DNA of 64,000 nucleotides, from contig CP150548.1 in NCBI GenBank assembly GCA_049487715.1, forward strand, positions 372,001 to 436,000. The letters are read 5' to 3'. This stretch comes from Pycnococcus provasolii. Lineage: Eukaryota; Chlorophyta; Pseudoscourfieldiophyceae; Pseudoscourfieldiales. Made by a program: the position numbers and the translations under genes. This document shows positions 1-10,107 of this stretch, one piece after another; positions within the stretch are counted from its first letter, which is position 1; each line of letters starts with the position of its first letter. Under the pieces are notes generated by a model. That model did not search any database. It saw only the letters and a program-made list of their open reading frames with translations, and was not told the DNA's origin.

Positions 1-134
1 CTGCGACGAGTTGTGTCATCGAAGCATCCACTTGGGCGAAGGAGCAGGGAATATGCAAGCAGGGCGATCGTGTCGTGGCGCTATTCAACGTGGATCGACG
101 TGCTGCGGTTCTGCGCATCTTCAACGTTCCCTAG
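1..134 (+). CDS. Pyruvate kinase, C-terminal end (partial)
   Basis: The third frame is open from the window edge to a TAG at 132-134 and gives about 43 residues. The end reads WAKEQGICKQGDRVVALFNV followed by an alternating hydrophobic beta strand (VLRIFNV). This resembles the C-terminal domain of eukaryotic pyruvate kinases, where an alpha helix, a K-x-GD turn and two short strands close the protein. Pyruvate kinase makes pyruvate and ATP from phosphoenolpyruvate in glycolysis. Only the last strand-helix-strand unit is visible, so neither the active site nor the cytosolic or plastid location can be judged. The gene is convergent with its large right-hand neighbour. Another Rossmann-like C-terminus is possible. 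Confidence 0.5.
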   Translation, partial: ATSCVIEASTWAKEQGICKQGDRVVALFNVDRRAAVLRIFNVP

Positions 135-417
135 GCTTATCGTGTGAGAGGCGGGGGGCGGAAGCAAGTCAAGTTGCCACGGACATCCCTGTTGCTCGAT
201 ACATGTCTGACTGTTTCTTCCCACATTTTTTTTTGTTTTGTGTGTTTCTAGTTTTTTTACCATAACGTAAGTAAAGACTACATTAAGAGTGTTCTCGTTC
301 ATTCCTGTGATTGCTTATTGGTTCTATCAGGGCGCGCTTTTCGTTGCCGTTGTAGGAAGACAAAAATAAAACAAAACAAAACAAAACAAGTTTTTGTTTT
401 CTTTTGATTACTCTTAA
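135..417. other. Intergenic, convergent 3' ends
   Basis: This AT-rich spacer lies between two converging genes. It holds a T-run near 227-236 and a short tandem run of the pentamer AAAAC around 364-390. I see no gene or RNA in it; it is probably the two 3' UTRs. Confidence 0.6.
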
Positions 418-3400
418 TTATCGGGTGTCCACGGACGCTCTTGCTCTCGATGCAGATCTAGGTGCAAGGCTAAAGCTGGGGAAGCTTCGCTTCTGCAATC
501 TGTCCAGCTCCGAGCGAAGAAGTACAAGTTCCATCTCCTGAGCCCGAGCGATTTCGCGAAGCTTGCGTGTGGCACTCACCTCGCGATGGCGACGTTGCAA
601 CGCGATTGCCTTCTCCGTCTCCTTGTCAATGAACTCGCCGCCTCCGTGCACAGCACCCGATGGCGCAGATTCTGGCGCATCGTAGCGAGGCGGAGCGCCA
701 TCCATAGGAAGGCCTGCGGTAAGATCTGAGAAGGCGTGGCCACCACCGACAACGGCAGCATGACCACCGGCAGTACCAGCGCGCGAGGCGGGCGTCGACC
801 CGATGGACATCGCGGCCGTCGACGGGCGTGTTTCGTCGACGCTATGCAGAGATCCGCGTCCAACGCTTCCTGCGGATCCAAGCATGCCCACGGTGTTTGC
901 GGCGGCAGCCATAGCCGCGGCATCACTCGCCGCCACGGAGCCGGCTCGGCTCGATAGTGTGCGCTCAACCACCTCACGACGCATTTCTACAACCTTGCTG
1001 ACCACAGTCATACGATCCATGAGGCCAATCGTGTCGCGGTTCATAGACTCGCAATGCCCGGAGTGCTTCTTCTCCGCCTTTCGAAGAGCCGCAATGCGCC
1101 TTGCATGAGAATTCGCGGAGAAGGTGATCTGCATGGAAACGATATCTTCCTCGGCGCTCGCGGTCTTTTCCTCGCTGCCGTCGGCGATCATCATGTTCAT
1201 CACATCTCTGTTTAAGCGCAACAGCTGCAAGTCCTTCAGAAGCTCCTTAAGCATCTCCTCTCTCATATCCAGCTGGCGGCTCTCCCATGCCACGGAGTAG
1301 ATGGATTTCTTCGCCGTGATGAGCTGGCGCATCACCTCCACCTTCTCCCCACCGCCCTGCAGCACTAGATGATTCAAGTCCTCGGTAACCGCACGGTCAA
1401 TGAAACGCGCAGGACCGTAGTCGGTGGCCACAGCCGACTTCTCCACCTCGTCAATGCCCTGCTTCATATGTATCGCCACATCCAAATCAAAGAGGCGCCT
1501 TGCGAGTTCTTTGCCAAGGCCGTGAACTTCCTCTACGAGCGTGTTCACCTCGCTCGATACCGTGTCCACCGCAACGCGAGAACGCGTGAATTCAGCCTCA
1601 GCATAATACCACAAGCTGTACGTCTCGCGAACGCGCTGTTCGAGGCTAGCCTTGTCCTCCCACATCGCGGTGAAGATTTCGTACACGGCGTCGTCACATT
1701 CCGCGGGTTTGGGTGGAGGCGGGCCGCGCACCCAAGGATCCTCATCCGGAGGCGGCAGCATCAAATAGATGTCGTCCGGGAGCGCCAGTGCGGTCACGGA
1801 CGCTGTGGAGGAGGCACGCTTCCTTCCCCCCCGCGCCGCCGAGGCACCAGAGCCGACTGCACCGCCTAGAGCGGACATGGCGTCGTCCGCGGCACCCGTC
1901 TTCTTTTTGAAGTTGCGGAGCAGGATAGCCGCCGTTGACTCGTCCGAACCCTGCGCGAGAAGCTCCTTTTTCGCGTTGCGCTCGTACATCTGCTCCTCAC
2001 CAACAACCTCTTCGAACGACTTTGCGCAAGCATTGCGGCGAGAGCGCAGCGCTTCCTTCGTGGGCTGTATGGCGTACAGCGTTGCCTGACGCTCCGCGAG
2101 CATGCGCTTCAGCCTTTCGTACTCCACACGAGCTGCCGTGCGATCCGCATCCGTGGATGCTAGTCTTGCAGCAGTCATCTCGCACTGAGCAGCCCTATCG
2201 TCCGCCTCGGCGCGCAGCACGCGAAGCTTTCTCAGTTCCACAACGTCGAACTTTTGAATCACCTCAGTGGCCTCCTCTCGCAGATTCCGCAATTCGCCCT
2301 CGAGCTGGCGGCGTATCTTCTCCTTCTCCTCCTCCTGTTCCTTGACGCGGTTCTCGTACTCCTTGTAAAGCTTCTTCTGCTCATCAGTCCAAGTGATCCT
2401 GTCTTCATCCATCCATTCTTCGCGCTTGATGTCCACAAATCCCTCCTTCTTCTTGATGAGCGTGCCGTGCATCATGTTATTAACTCCACGGCGGCCTATG
2501 TCGCTCCCGGCAGCCTGGCGGCGCTCCTCTTCCTCTTTCGCAAGTCGAATTTCCTCCTCACGTTTTTGCTCCGCGGACAGCACACGCCTCACCGTAACCT
2601 CGTCGCCCCGAACGTGAAGCACCGATTTCTTTGGGTCTTCCGTTGGACGATCCACCGGCACGGGTGGAATGCTCTGGTCGATCGCGTGGATTTGCTCACC
2701 CCCGATGATGTGCAGCTCCTCCACCGCTAGATGCGCCTTGTCGGCAATCTCCACAAGCCTGTCGCGCGCTTCGGCACGCCATTGGTCGCGAGCCTTAATC
2801 AAAGTTGCGTTGAACTCCGTGCGCGCGGCATGCGCATCGCTGAGAAGGAGAAGAGCCTGCGTTGTGCAGCGATGTGGCACGTACAGTTCGTACTCGTGGT
2901 ACTTTGGAACAGTTCCGGACTCCAAAATAGCGGATACCCTCGCGCGAGCTGCATTCTGCGCGAGAAGAAATGCATTATTAGGCAATGCATCCTCTGGAAT
3001 AGGCACAGAGGGTGTGGTAATCAGCGAGTCGGTGCGATCCAAATTTTCTTTCGCCTTTGCTTCGGCATCCTTCGTCGCAGCTGCGTTCGATGGTGTCGTA
3101 GCAGCCCCGGCGGCGCCAGCTGTGGCTTGCCCACCGTTCGCGGTCCCAGTACCGTTCTCTGATTCGGCGCTATCCGCGTCAATCGAGGCGCGCTCCTCGG
3201 CCATCGTTAAGGCAATTCCCAAGTCCACGGGCGGCCGTGCCGCCACCTCCATGCATTCCACCTGACGCAGAATGGACACAATCTGCAGATGACGCGCGTT
3301 GGGCACTTTCTTCTTAAGGACAGGGAAACTCCATACCGGCGGCGCAACGTTTGGCGTCTCGTCGAACAATGGGGAAATCTGGTAGCCTGGACCTTCGGCA

Positions 3401-6330
3401 CACGTGTCCCAGCATTGCCTTTGAATGCGCTCACGGAGCATCTCCGCTGTCGTGTCACGTATTTTTACCTCATGGCGTAGGTTTTGAACCTCTTGCTCGC
3501 CTAGATCGGCCAGCTCTTTGTACAGCTTTTCATTGACAACGAGCTCAGACAAGTCCAGGCGCTCGCGCTCTCCCGCCACACTGTTCTTTTCAACGGCTCG
3601 ATGCACCGATTCTCGGACCTCCACGAGACGTTCGTTGAACATGTTCAGCGTTCCTGCGTACTCCTCTCGCGAGACTTGAAGGTCCGTCGCATCAAGCGCA
3701 ACGGTATCACCACCCTGGTCGCTTGGAACGTTGGATAGTGCACTCACTTCGCCATATGCAACCGGCATGGCCACAGGGTGCACATCGCCAAGTGAGATGC
3801 GCGGAGGTGACGTGGCTCCAGCACCCACTGGAAGAAGGTAAACGCTTCCATCGTGCGCAACAGACGCCACAAGTTCGGGGTGCACAAAGCAAACGCCCGC
3901 GACGCCCGGGCTGCGTGGCGGAGGCGCAGGCACCCCCGCACTTGCCTTTACAGCGCCCTCACGTGCCACGGCATACGACCACGAGCGGAGGTGCGGTTGA
4001 ACCTGTCTCTCCGGAGTGAGCTCGGGGGCACGGCAGACGTCGAGCGTCCCATCCACACGGCCAACGGCTATTAGTGTGTCTGCACGACCACCAACAGCAA
4101 TCATCGCCGCACCAAGGTGATGGCCATGAACGCACGCCTCTGTGTGCGAGCGTGCACCCTCGCCCTTCACGCCATGAGCACTCAGCGTCTGAGTCGGCTG
4201 CAGCATGTCGTCCGCACGGCGCGCGGGTCCAAGTCCCCCCGGTGCACAGGGGTCGCATTTCGAGAACGAATTCGCAGGGTACAGCAAAAGATCGCCATGC
4301 AAACTCATGGCACTTAGCGTTGCCGTACCGTCGCGGCTCGTCGCAAGAGCCGACAAGGGCATAGCAAGTCGCCTCGCGCGGCGACGTAGCGGCGCCTCCT
4401 CGAAGGCTGCAACCGTTGACTCGTCAGGCACTGTCGTAAGACACGTTGGAGGAATGTCGAATTGCATGAGATCGCCCACGCCCAGGACCACCGCAAATGT
4501 CTTTTGCCCAAGCCACGTGCCGCACTTGAGGCGAGGCAACGCGGCCCTTGGCAGATTCTTGTCCGCCAAATTTAATCGCTTCGATGCTGCAGCTGGAGGC
4601 GTGGGAAAGGCGACAGATCCAGCGCAGGCTGCGCCGTCGATTGCAACAGGAATAAGGTACACGTGCCCATCCGCGCTTACGCACGCAAGGCACGTTCGTT
4701 CTCCATCCTTAGGGCCGGGGGCGAATGCGAGAGTTAGAATTTCACGGCCTGGAGAACTGGCACCTTCCGCCTCGTCAAATTCGGCGTCAAGCTTTCCGCG
4801 GAATAGTGGCGAATCGCCAAGTGGATCTGCGATCGCATCTATGATCGTGACGAGGCCGTCGATACGCGCGACTGCAAGGAATCGTCCAGAGCTAGCCACT
4901 CGCGTCGTGCGCGGGGTGCCAGAAGGCACGGGTCCGCGGCGAAGGTCCAAGGATGCATTCAACGTTCCGCTTGCATCCACGGTTGTGACCGTGTAGTACG
5001 CAAGCGAACCATCAGCACCCGCGACGACAAATGCGGCTGTTGCTGATGTGGTGTGCACGGCAGCCACTCCAATCGGCTCACGAATCTGCTCGAACGCGAA
5101 AGCTGCAACTTCAGAGGGCAGCGGGGGAACGAGGTCCAAACGCTCGAGCTCCGCATTCAGCGCGTCGTCGCCTTCAAGTTGCCCGGTAGTTCCATCAGCC
5201 GAGACGGCGGGCTGCTCTGACTTCAGCTCGCCGTCAAGTGCCGTGATAATCTGCAGTACGCCATCCTCCGCGCCAACCGCGAGCCGATGCATGCTCGGCG
5301 ACAGCGCTGCACATCCAACGCCGGACGCGATGCGTGGGAGTGGCACGGTGCGAATTAGCGTATGGCTCGCGTCAAAGTCGGGAGTTGGTGCATTGCTGCT
5401 GTCGCTTATCCTGTGTGTCGAGTGCCTGCGCCAGTACTGCACGACCGTGGGGTGCACGGACGCAACGACATCGCCCTCCATGGCGGCGACGAACACGCAC
5501 TTGTTTGGCGCGGCCGTGTCCATGGCATCAGCCGCCTCGTCGCCCACGAAGCTCTCGGCGACGAGCTGAGCCTCCGCAACGCCACCACCTGGTCGTGGTG
5601 CCCCCGCCGCAAACGGGAGGATGTTCACCGAGCCCACGCTGTTCCCAAGCAGCAGCGCGTCTCCGTCCCACCACACGCTCGACGTATCTGCGCCCACCTG
5701 GGCGCTTTCCGGCGTGTCGACGTCGACGTACCACGCCGGGTGTGTTTCAAGTCCCTGGGGAAAGCGAAGAATGCGACACGTACGTGCTCCCGCGACGGCG
5801 ACGAGATCGCTTCTCGTGGGGTGGAACGCCAGCACGCCGTGTGCGCCAGCGGCCACTCCTTCCGTGAGATCTGCAGAGCAGAGCGTCGCACCCGTTGCTG
5901 CGTCGAGGATGTGGCACTTGCACACCGGAGCTGCGCAGAGCGCGGCCAGGCGCTTACCATCAGCGCTGAAGGCGAGTGCCGTGGTCTCCGCGAGGTCCCC
6001 GCCTGGCGCGGGCACTTCCACAATCGTCGCGCCCGTTGCGAGCTTGGTAATGCACAGCATGGGTTCCTGGTATGCCGACACGGTTGCAAGCACGCGCTGC
6101 TTCCCTGTTGTGACTGCGAAAGCGCGCACCGCCTGTCCTGCTGTCGCCGATACCTCGTGCAAGTTCTGCTCTCCGGTGGTGACGTTGAGAATCGAAACGC
6201 AGTTTCCCACGGTGTACACGACGGAGTCGTCGTCGAGCCACACGACGGAAGGGGCGCGGGTGGAGGCATACCCGAGGAGCGTGCCCCGTTGCTGCGCGTT
6301 CCTCAAGTTCACGGCGTTCCTTGCGGCCAT
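418..6330 (-). CDS. CFAP43: Cilia- and flagella-associated protein, CFAP43/CFAP44 family
   Basis: An uninterrupted 1970-residue protein starting at an ATG (6328-6330). Residues 1 to about 870 are WD40-type beta-propeller repeats, beginning with the VVWLDDDSVVYTVGNCVSIL strand set seen at the start of this family. From about 880 to 1750 the chain is highly charged coiled coil, with an E-R/K-rich stretch and a QCWDT segment near residue 972 that resembles a Cys-Trp-Asp motif I associate with CFAP43. The C-terminus is Ser/Ala/Gly-rich followed by a short helix. In other organisms CFAP43 and CFAP44 form the tether that holds the inner dynein arm I1/f motor domain to the A-tubule. I lean to CFAP43, but the paralogue CFAP44 shares this architecture. 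No intron is visible across 5.9 kb. Confidence 0.65.
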   Translation of the reverse strand: MAARNAVNLRNAQQRGTLLGYASTRAPSVVWLDDDSVVYTVGNCVSILNVTTGEQNLHEVSATAGQAVRAFAVTTGKQRVLATVSAYQEPMLCITKLATGATIVEVPAPGGDLAETTALAFSADGKRLAALCAAPVCKCHILDAATGATLCSADLTEGVAAGAHGVLAFHPTRSDLVAVAGARTCRILRFPQGLETHPAWYVDVDTPESAQVGADTSSVWWDGDALLLGNSVGSVNILPFAAGAPRPGGGVAEAQLVAESFVGDEAADAMDTAAPNKCVFVAAMEGDVVASVHPTVVQYWRRHSTHRISDSSNAPTPDFDASHTLIRTVPLPRIASGVGCAALSPSMHRLAVGAEDGVLQIITALDGELKSEQPAVSADGTTGQLEGDDALNAELERLDLVPPLPSEVAAFAFEQIREPIGVAAVHTTSATAAFVVAGADGSLAYYTVTTVDASGTLNASLDLRRGPVPSGTPRTTRVASSGRFLAVARIDGLVTIIDAIADPLGDSPLFRGKLDAEFDEAEGASSPGREILTLAFAPGPKDGERTCLACVSADGHVYLIPVAIDGAACAGSVAFPTPPAAASKRLNLADKNLPRAALPRLKCGTWLGQKTFAVVLGVGDLMQFDIPPTCLTTVPDESTVAAFEEAPLRRRARRLAMPLSALATSRDGTATLSAMSLHGDLLLYPANSFSKCDPCAPGGLGPARRADDMLQPTQTLSAHGVKGEGARSHTEACVHGHHLGAAMIAVGGRADTLIAVGRVDGTLDVCRAPELTPERQVQPHLRSWSYAVAREGAVKASAGVPAPPPRSPGVAGVCFVHPELVASVAHDGSVYLLPVGAGATSPPRISLGDVHPVAMPVAYGEVSALSNVPSDQGGDTVALDATDLQVSREEYAGTLNMFNERLVEVRESVHRAVEKNSVAGERERLDLSELVVNEKLYKELADLGEQEVQNLRHEVKIRDTTAEMLRERIQRQCWDTCAEGPGYQISPLFDETPNVAPPVWSFPVLKKKVPNARHLQIVSILRQVECMEVAARPPVDLGIALTMAEERASIDADSAESENGTGTANGGQATAGAAGAATTPSNAAATKDAEAKAKENLDRTDSLITTPSVPIPEDALPNNAFLLAQNAARARVSAILESGTVPKYHEYELYVPHRCTTQALLLLSDAHAARTEFNATLIKARDQWRAEARDRLVEIADKAHLAVEELHIIGGEQIHAIDQSIPPVPVDRPTEDPKKSVLHVRGDEVTVRRVLSAEQKREEEIRLAKEEEERRQAAGSDIGRRGVNNMMHGTLIKKKEGFVDIKREEWMDEDRITWTDEQKKLYKEYENRVKEQEEEKEKIRRQLEGELRNLREEATEVIQKFDVVELRKLRVLRAEADDRAAQCEMTAARLASTDADRTAARVEYERLKRMLAERQATLYAIQPTKEALRSRRNACAKSFEEVVGEEQMYERNAKKELLAQGSDESTAAILLRNFKKKTGAADDAMSALGGAVGSGASAARGGRKRASSTASVTALALPDDIYLMLPPPDEDPWVRGPPPPKPAECDDAVYEIFTAMWEDKASLEQRVRETYSLWYYAEAEFTRSRVAVDTVSSEVNTLVEEVHGLGKELARRLFDLDVAIHMKQGIDEVEKSAVATDYGPARFIDRAVTEDLNHLVLQGGGEKVEVMRQLITAKKSIYSVAWESRQLDMREEMLKELLKDLQLLRLNRDVMNMMIADGSEEKTASAEEDIVSMQITFSANSHARRIAALRKAEKKHSGHCESMNRDTIGLMDRMTVVSKVVEMRREVVERTLSSRAGSVAASDAAAMAAAANTVGMLGSAGSVGRGSLHSVDETRPSTAAMSIGSTPASRAGTAGGHAAVVGGGHAFSDLTAGLPMDGAPPRYDAPESAPSGAVHGGGEFIDKETEKAIALQRRHREVSATRKLREIARAQEMELVLLRSELDRLQKRSFPSFSLAPRSASRARASVDTR

Positions 6331-8062
6331 GAGTCTTAAGAGGACCTGTGAGGAAATGGCCAGTGGAGTTGAGTTGTCGGGGAGGCCGAAACGAGCGCTG
6401 ACTTTTCCCGAGACGAGACGAGGAAACGAAACGGGGGGAGGCGCTGACCGAATAATTATTATTCCAGGGAATTAATAATTCGTCATAACCTTAGGCGCGG
6501 TGGTGATGAAGAACCATTAATAATTAACCAAGTGCATCGAAGTGCATTGCGAGTTCAGTTCGTCCCCTTTCGACTGTCCGTCCCCGATTATTGCCCGACC
6601 ATCTGCAACCTGCAATGCAATGCGCAATGCAATGGCCTGCATGCAATGGGGCTTTGACCAACCTCCTCCTCCGGCCAGCCGGCTGTCAGGCTCAATTCAG
6701 GGCTTGGTACGGTAGGCCCTTACTTAATTCATCAGCGGCCTCGGTGTTAGACTCGGTGTCGGATCGCTCGACTTTTTCAACTCGACTCGACGACGATTTA
6801 GGATTGGACAATTGAGGATTCCAGCCTTCTGACGCGCATGCACGACTCGTGTTCCTGCACGGGGTCCCGGTCCTGCCGGTCGTCGTCGTCTAAAGTCGTT
6901 GTTGCCTCCCCCAGGAATGGGCCCCAGCCTTCTGCACTCTGACCTGCGCCGAACTTGTACATATGTACTACTTTTTACAGTGCTCTGTAAAACTCGTCCA
7001 GCCTCCCTCCCTCGTTTGTTCATTGGTTCTGGATGACCAGGCACAACTGCACAGCGTGATCCCTCCTCCCCTCCTCCCCTCCTGCTTTGTGGCTTGTGTT
7101 TTGCGGTGGTCAATAAAATAGTACTACGGAAAGGGGCAAAGTGGTCAAACCACTCCGCCACATGAATAAGGCTGGAATAAGGTGGTATAAGGGTGGTCGG
7201 TGGATGGGGTCTAACTCCGCGAAACACGACGACATCGAACGAGCCAAGAAATAAAATACTTCCTAGTTTAGCGAAGAAAAATCAAACGCCTTCTCCCTTG
7301 GGAAAGCCCATGGGGAGCGAGCGAGACATTTGTTTCTCTCAAGAGCTTTGGTGGCATTCCCGTTATCCAAAGGCTAGGACGCTGAGAGGCTGCGAGGGCG
7401 AGCGGCACCGTTATTTTCAACTAGCTAACGAGAGAAAATTAGATTAGGTTGGCGCAGAAATGGGGAAACAGGTGCGACGAGATTGATGAAGAAATAACAC
7501 GAAAATGCGCGTGAAAAGCGAGAGTCGTGGGCGAGAGACTCTTGTGCGAGGAGAGGCGAGGAAATGTAGGTCACCTCGTTATTTCCAGCCGGTTGAACTG
7601 TTCGCGTCACCGAGACGGCGTGGAGACGTTCAAGGAACAAGCTGCACATCAACGCCAGGGAAAACAACAACGACGTTTTCTCTGTCATCTGTCGTGAAAG
7701 GACAAGGTGGAAGGCTGAGGGCCCACTGCACAATAACATGCAGTGATTGCGTTGCGTTGCGTTGCGTTGCGTCGTCCAACTCGTTCCCCTTTCTTTCTGC
7801 TGTTTCTTTCTCTCCGAGGCTCAACTGTACTGTTCCGTGTTCCGTGCAACAAGTGCTCCGAGCACCGGTCCCTGTGCCGAGCAACCTCACGCCCTTGTTA
7901 CAGGCCCTTGTGCCGAGCAACAAGACGCCATACTAATCATCCCACGTCTTCGTCTTCGTCTTCTCTTATAAAAAGTGGCGGTGTCTTAAGCTGGCTCTTA
8001 AGTTTCCACGGGAGTAGTTAGGAACTTCTTCTTCTTTTGCAACTTACGTTTCGAAGCTTGCA
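6331..8062. other. Long intergenic region between divergent genes
   Basis: About 1.7 kb separates the divergent CFAP43/44 and exchanger genes. I see no convincing coding sequence, tRNA or rRNA. It contains an AATAATT-rich patch (about 6450-6480), a run of overlapping GCAATGCAAT words (about 6605-6650), a (GTTGC)n short tandem array (7746-7771) and three imperfect copies of a TGCCGAGCAAC word between about 7845 and 7925, just upstream of the exchanger. Both promoters must lie here. Confidence 0.6.
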
Positions 8063-10012
8063 ATGGAAGACTGCGAGTATGCGGCACCGCGGTGTGCACC
8101 GGCGACGGCGAGAGGCGGCTGGGACATTGCAGGCGCGCGCAGGGGATACGGTGGTGGTGGTGGTGGTGGTGGTGGTGGTGTGAGGACGGTGGGGGAACTT
8201 TATAGAGGTGTTGGCGGCGGTGGTGCACGCAAAGGCCGAGGCTTTCGCCGGCCTCTGCGCCGACTCGCAGCAGGAGGGCTCTTCTACACAGCGGTGCTCG
8301 CCTACGCTGGCTTTGCCGCCTGGCAAGCCTTCACCGGAACAGCCGAGTCAGAAGACGACAGCTTGCGTGTTGGCGGCCGTTCGCTGCTCAGCGGAGGTGG
8401 AGCGTGCGGCTCCGCATATGACTTGTGGGGTGGCAAGAAGGCGATTGTCGACGACAAGTTCTACATCGCCTATCTCTTTGGCATTATCTACATGTTCGTC
8501 GGCATTGCCATCATCTGCGACGACTACTTCGTGGGCAGCCTCGAGGCTATCTGCGAAAAACTCGAGCTTCCTGAGGATGTCGCCGGTGCCACGTTCATGG
8601 CGGCGGGAAGTTCGGCGCCTGAGCTATTCACCAGTCTCATGAGCCTCATCACCAACGCAGGAAACGAAATTGGTATCTCAGCCATTGTTGGCAGCGCTGT
8701 GTTCAACGTGCTCGTTATTATCGGCGGAACGGCGATGCTTGCCGGCCAAATTCTCGTATTGGACTGGCGACCCGTCGTGCGCGACGTTCTCTTCTACCTC
8801 ACCTCCATTGGCACTACGTTGCTTTTCCTATACGATGGCGAGGTGTTCTGGTGGGAAGGTCTTATTTCCACAGCCCTCTACGGTGTTTACATCTTCACCA
8901 TGTACTACAACGAGCAGCTCATGGATTGGATGACGAACACGTTCGAAAAATCCAGCGCCACCGTGGCGCCTGCGCCCAGCGCAAAAGATGGTGCGTCCTT
9001 TGAAATCAACGCGCAAAGTCCGCCTCGCTCTCCCATCGTTTTGGTCCCTCCTCGCGAGCTGTCTGTGCAAGACTACGTCGATTCATCAATGGCCATATGG
9101 CATGCTCCCGGCGGCTCCAAGCCGCTGGTTGGCGCGGCGAAGGCGTTTGGGAGTGGTGTTTACGTTGTGATGATGGCGAAGCGTTGGCGGCGCAAGGCAC
9201 TTGACATGGCACTGCCAATCATGACGACTCACGGAACATCCTACCTACAATCTTCAGGCGAAGCGGACGGAAAGTTCAACGTGGAGAAAGCTCGAAGGAG
9301 CATTGACGAGGACAGCACAGAGAGCGGTGCGGACGACAAGGACGACGGCAGCGACAAGGCGAGCTCGAAGGGCTCGGATAGCGACGACGAGGAGGAGGAG
9401 AAGGGGTCGCCGTTCCAGCTGCCTGAGAGCTTGGCGGACGCGCCGATGTGGGCGCTGTGCTTGCCCTGGAACATCGTCTTCTACTGCACGGTGCCCGACT
9501 GCACGCGCAAGGGGTGGGAGGGCTTCTACCTGTTGTCCTTCCTCGGGTCCATCACCATGATCGGCGCCATTTCGTACTGCATGGTTGAGTGGGCGAACCT
9601 CATCGGATGTGCCGTGGACGCGCCGCTTGCCATCATGGGAACGCAGGTGCTTGCCGCGGGCACCTCCATCCCAGACGCGCTGAGCTCCGTTCTCGTTGCA
9701 CGCCAGGGCATGGGTGACATGGCTGTGGCAAATGCCATCGGAAGCAATGTGTTCGACATCTGGCTTGGCCTTGGATTTCCGTGGATGATTATGCTCCCCT
9801 TCAGGAAGGGTGGCAAGGTTAAGCTCGACACGACGGAGCTTTACCCGAATATTGGCATTCTCGTTGGCGTTTTGGTCCTCTACTTCACGTCACTTAAATT
9901 CGCCAAGTTCAAGCTTGGTATGAAGCTCGGCGCGATGTACTGTGTCGCCTATCTCGGATTTACCATGTGGAATGTGATCGGCGTGTGGTACATGAGAGTT
10001 TACGATAAATGA
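8063..10012 (+). CDS. K+-dependent Na+/Ca2+ exchanger (NCKX/SLC24-like)
   Basis: A 649-residue membrane protein starting at ATG 8063. It has the two inverted Na_Ca_ex repeats of the cation/Ca2+ exchanger superfamily. Alpha-1 carries the ATFMAAGSSAPELFTSLMS motif at about residues 176-194. Alpha-2 carries GTSIPDALSSVLVAR followed by NAIGSNVFDIWLGLG at about 530-573. The acidic and polar residues in these motifs (E of PEL, D of PDA, D of FDI) bind Ca2+ and Na+ in the family. The two halves are joined by a long cytosolic loop with a strongly acidic stretch (about 418-448). The N-terminus has a 10-residue Gly run from a GGT repeat, and a hydrophobic segment at about 73-95 may be a signal anchor. 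It probably extrudes Ca2+ at the plasma membrane or an endomembrane. The gene ends tail-to-tail with its minus-strand neighbour. Confidence 0.9.
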   Translation: MEDCEYAAPRCAPATARGGWDIAGARRGYGGGGGGGGGGVRTVGELYRGVGGGGARKGRGFRRPLRRLAAGGLFYTAVLAYAGFAAWQAFTGTAESEDDSLRVGGRSLLSGGGACGSAYDLWGGKKAIVDDKFYIAYLFGIIYMFVGIAIICDDYFVGSLEAICEKLELPEDVAGATFMAAGSSAPELFTSLMSLITNAGNEIGISAIVGSAVFNVLVIIGGTAMLAGQILVLDWRPVVRDVLFYLTSIGTTLLFLYDGEVFWWEGLISTALYGVYIFTMYYNEQLMDWMTNTFEKSSATVAPAPSAKDGASFEINAQSPPRSPIVLVPPRELSVQDYVDSSMAIWHAPGGSKPLVGAAKAFGSGVYVVMMAKRWRRKALDMALPIMTTHGTSYLQSSGEADGKFNVEKARRSIDEDSTESGADDKDDGSDKASSKGSDSDDEEEEKGSPFQLPESLADAPMWALCLPWNIVFYCTVPDCTRKGWEGFYLLSFLGSITMIGAISYCMVEWANLIGCAVDAPLAIMGTQVLAAGTSIPDALSSVLVARQGMGDMAVANAIGSNVFDIWLGLGFPWMIMLPFRKGGKVKLDTTELYPNIGILVGVLVLYFTSLKFAKFKLGMKLGAMYCVAYLGFTMWNVIGVWYMRVYDK

Positions 10013-10107
10013 AGTTGAGAATTGTAGGCAAGCGAATCCTATCTGAAATGCGTTAGTACTGTAAGTACTGAAATGTTAATGTTTTCAAGTTCTTGAATGA
10101 ATTCGTT

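Noticed and set aside
6331-8062. Possible tRNA or other RNA gene in the long gaps (also 11.7-12.9, 25.8-26.8, 42.5-43.9 kb)
   Set aside because: Occasional GGTTCGA-like words occur without a matching A box or cloverleaf stems. A tRNAscan run would be decisive.
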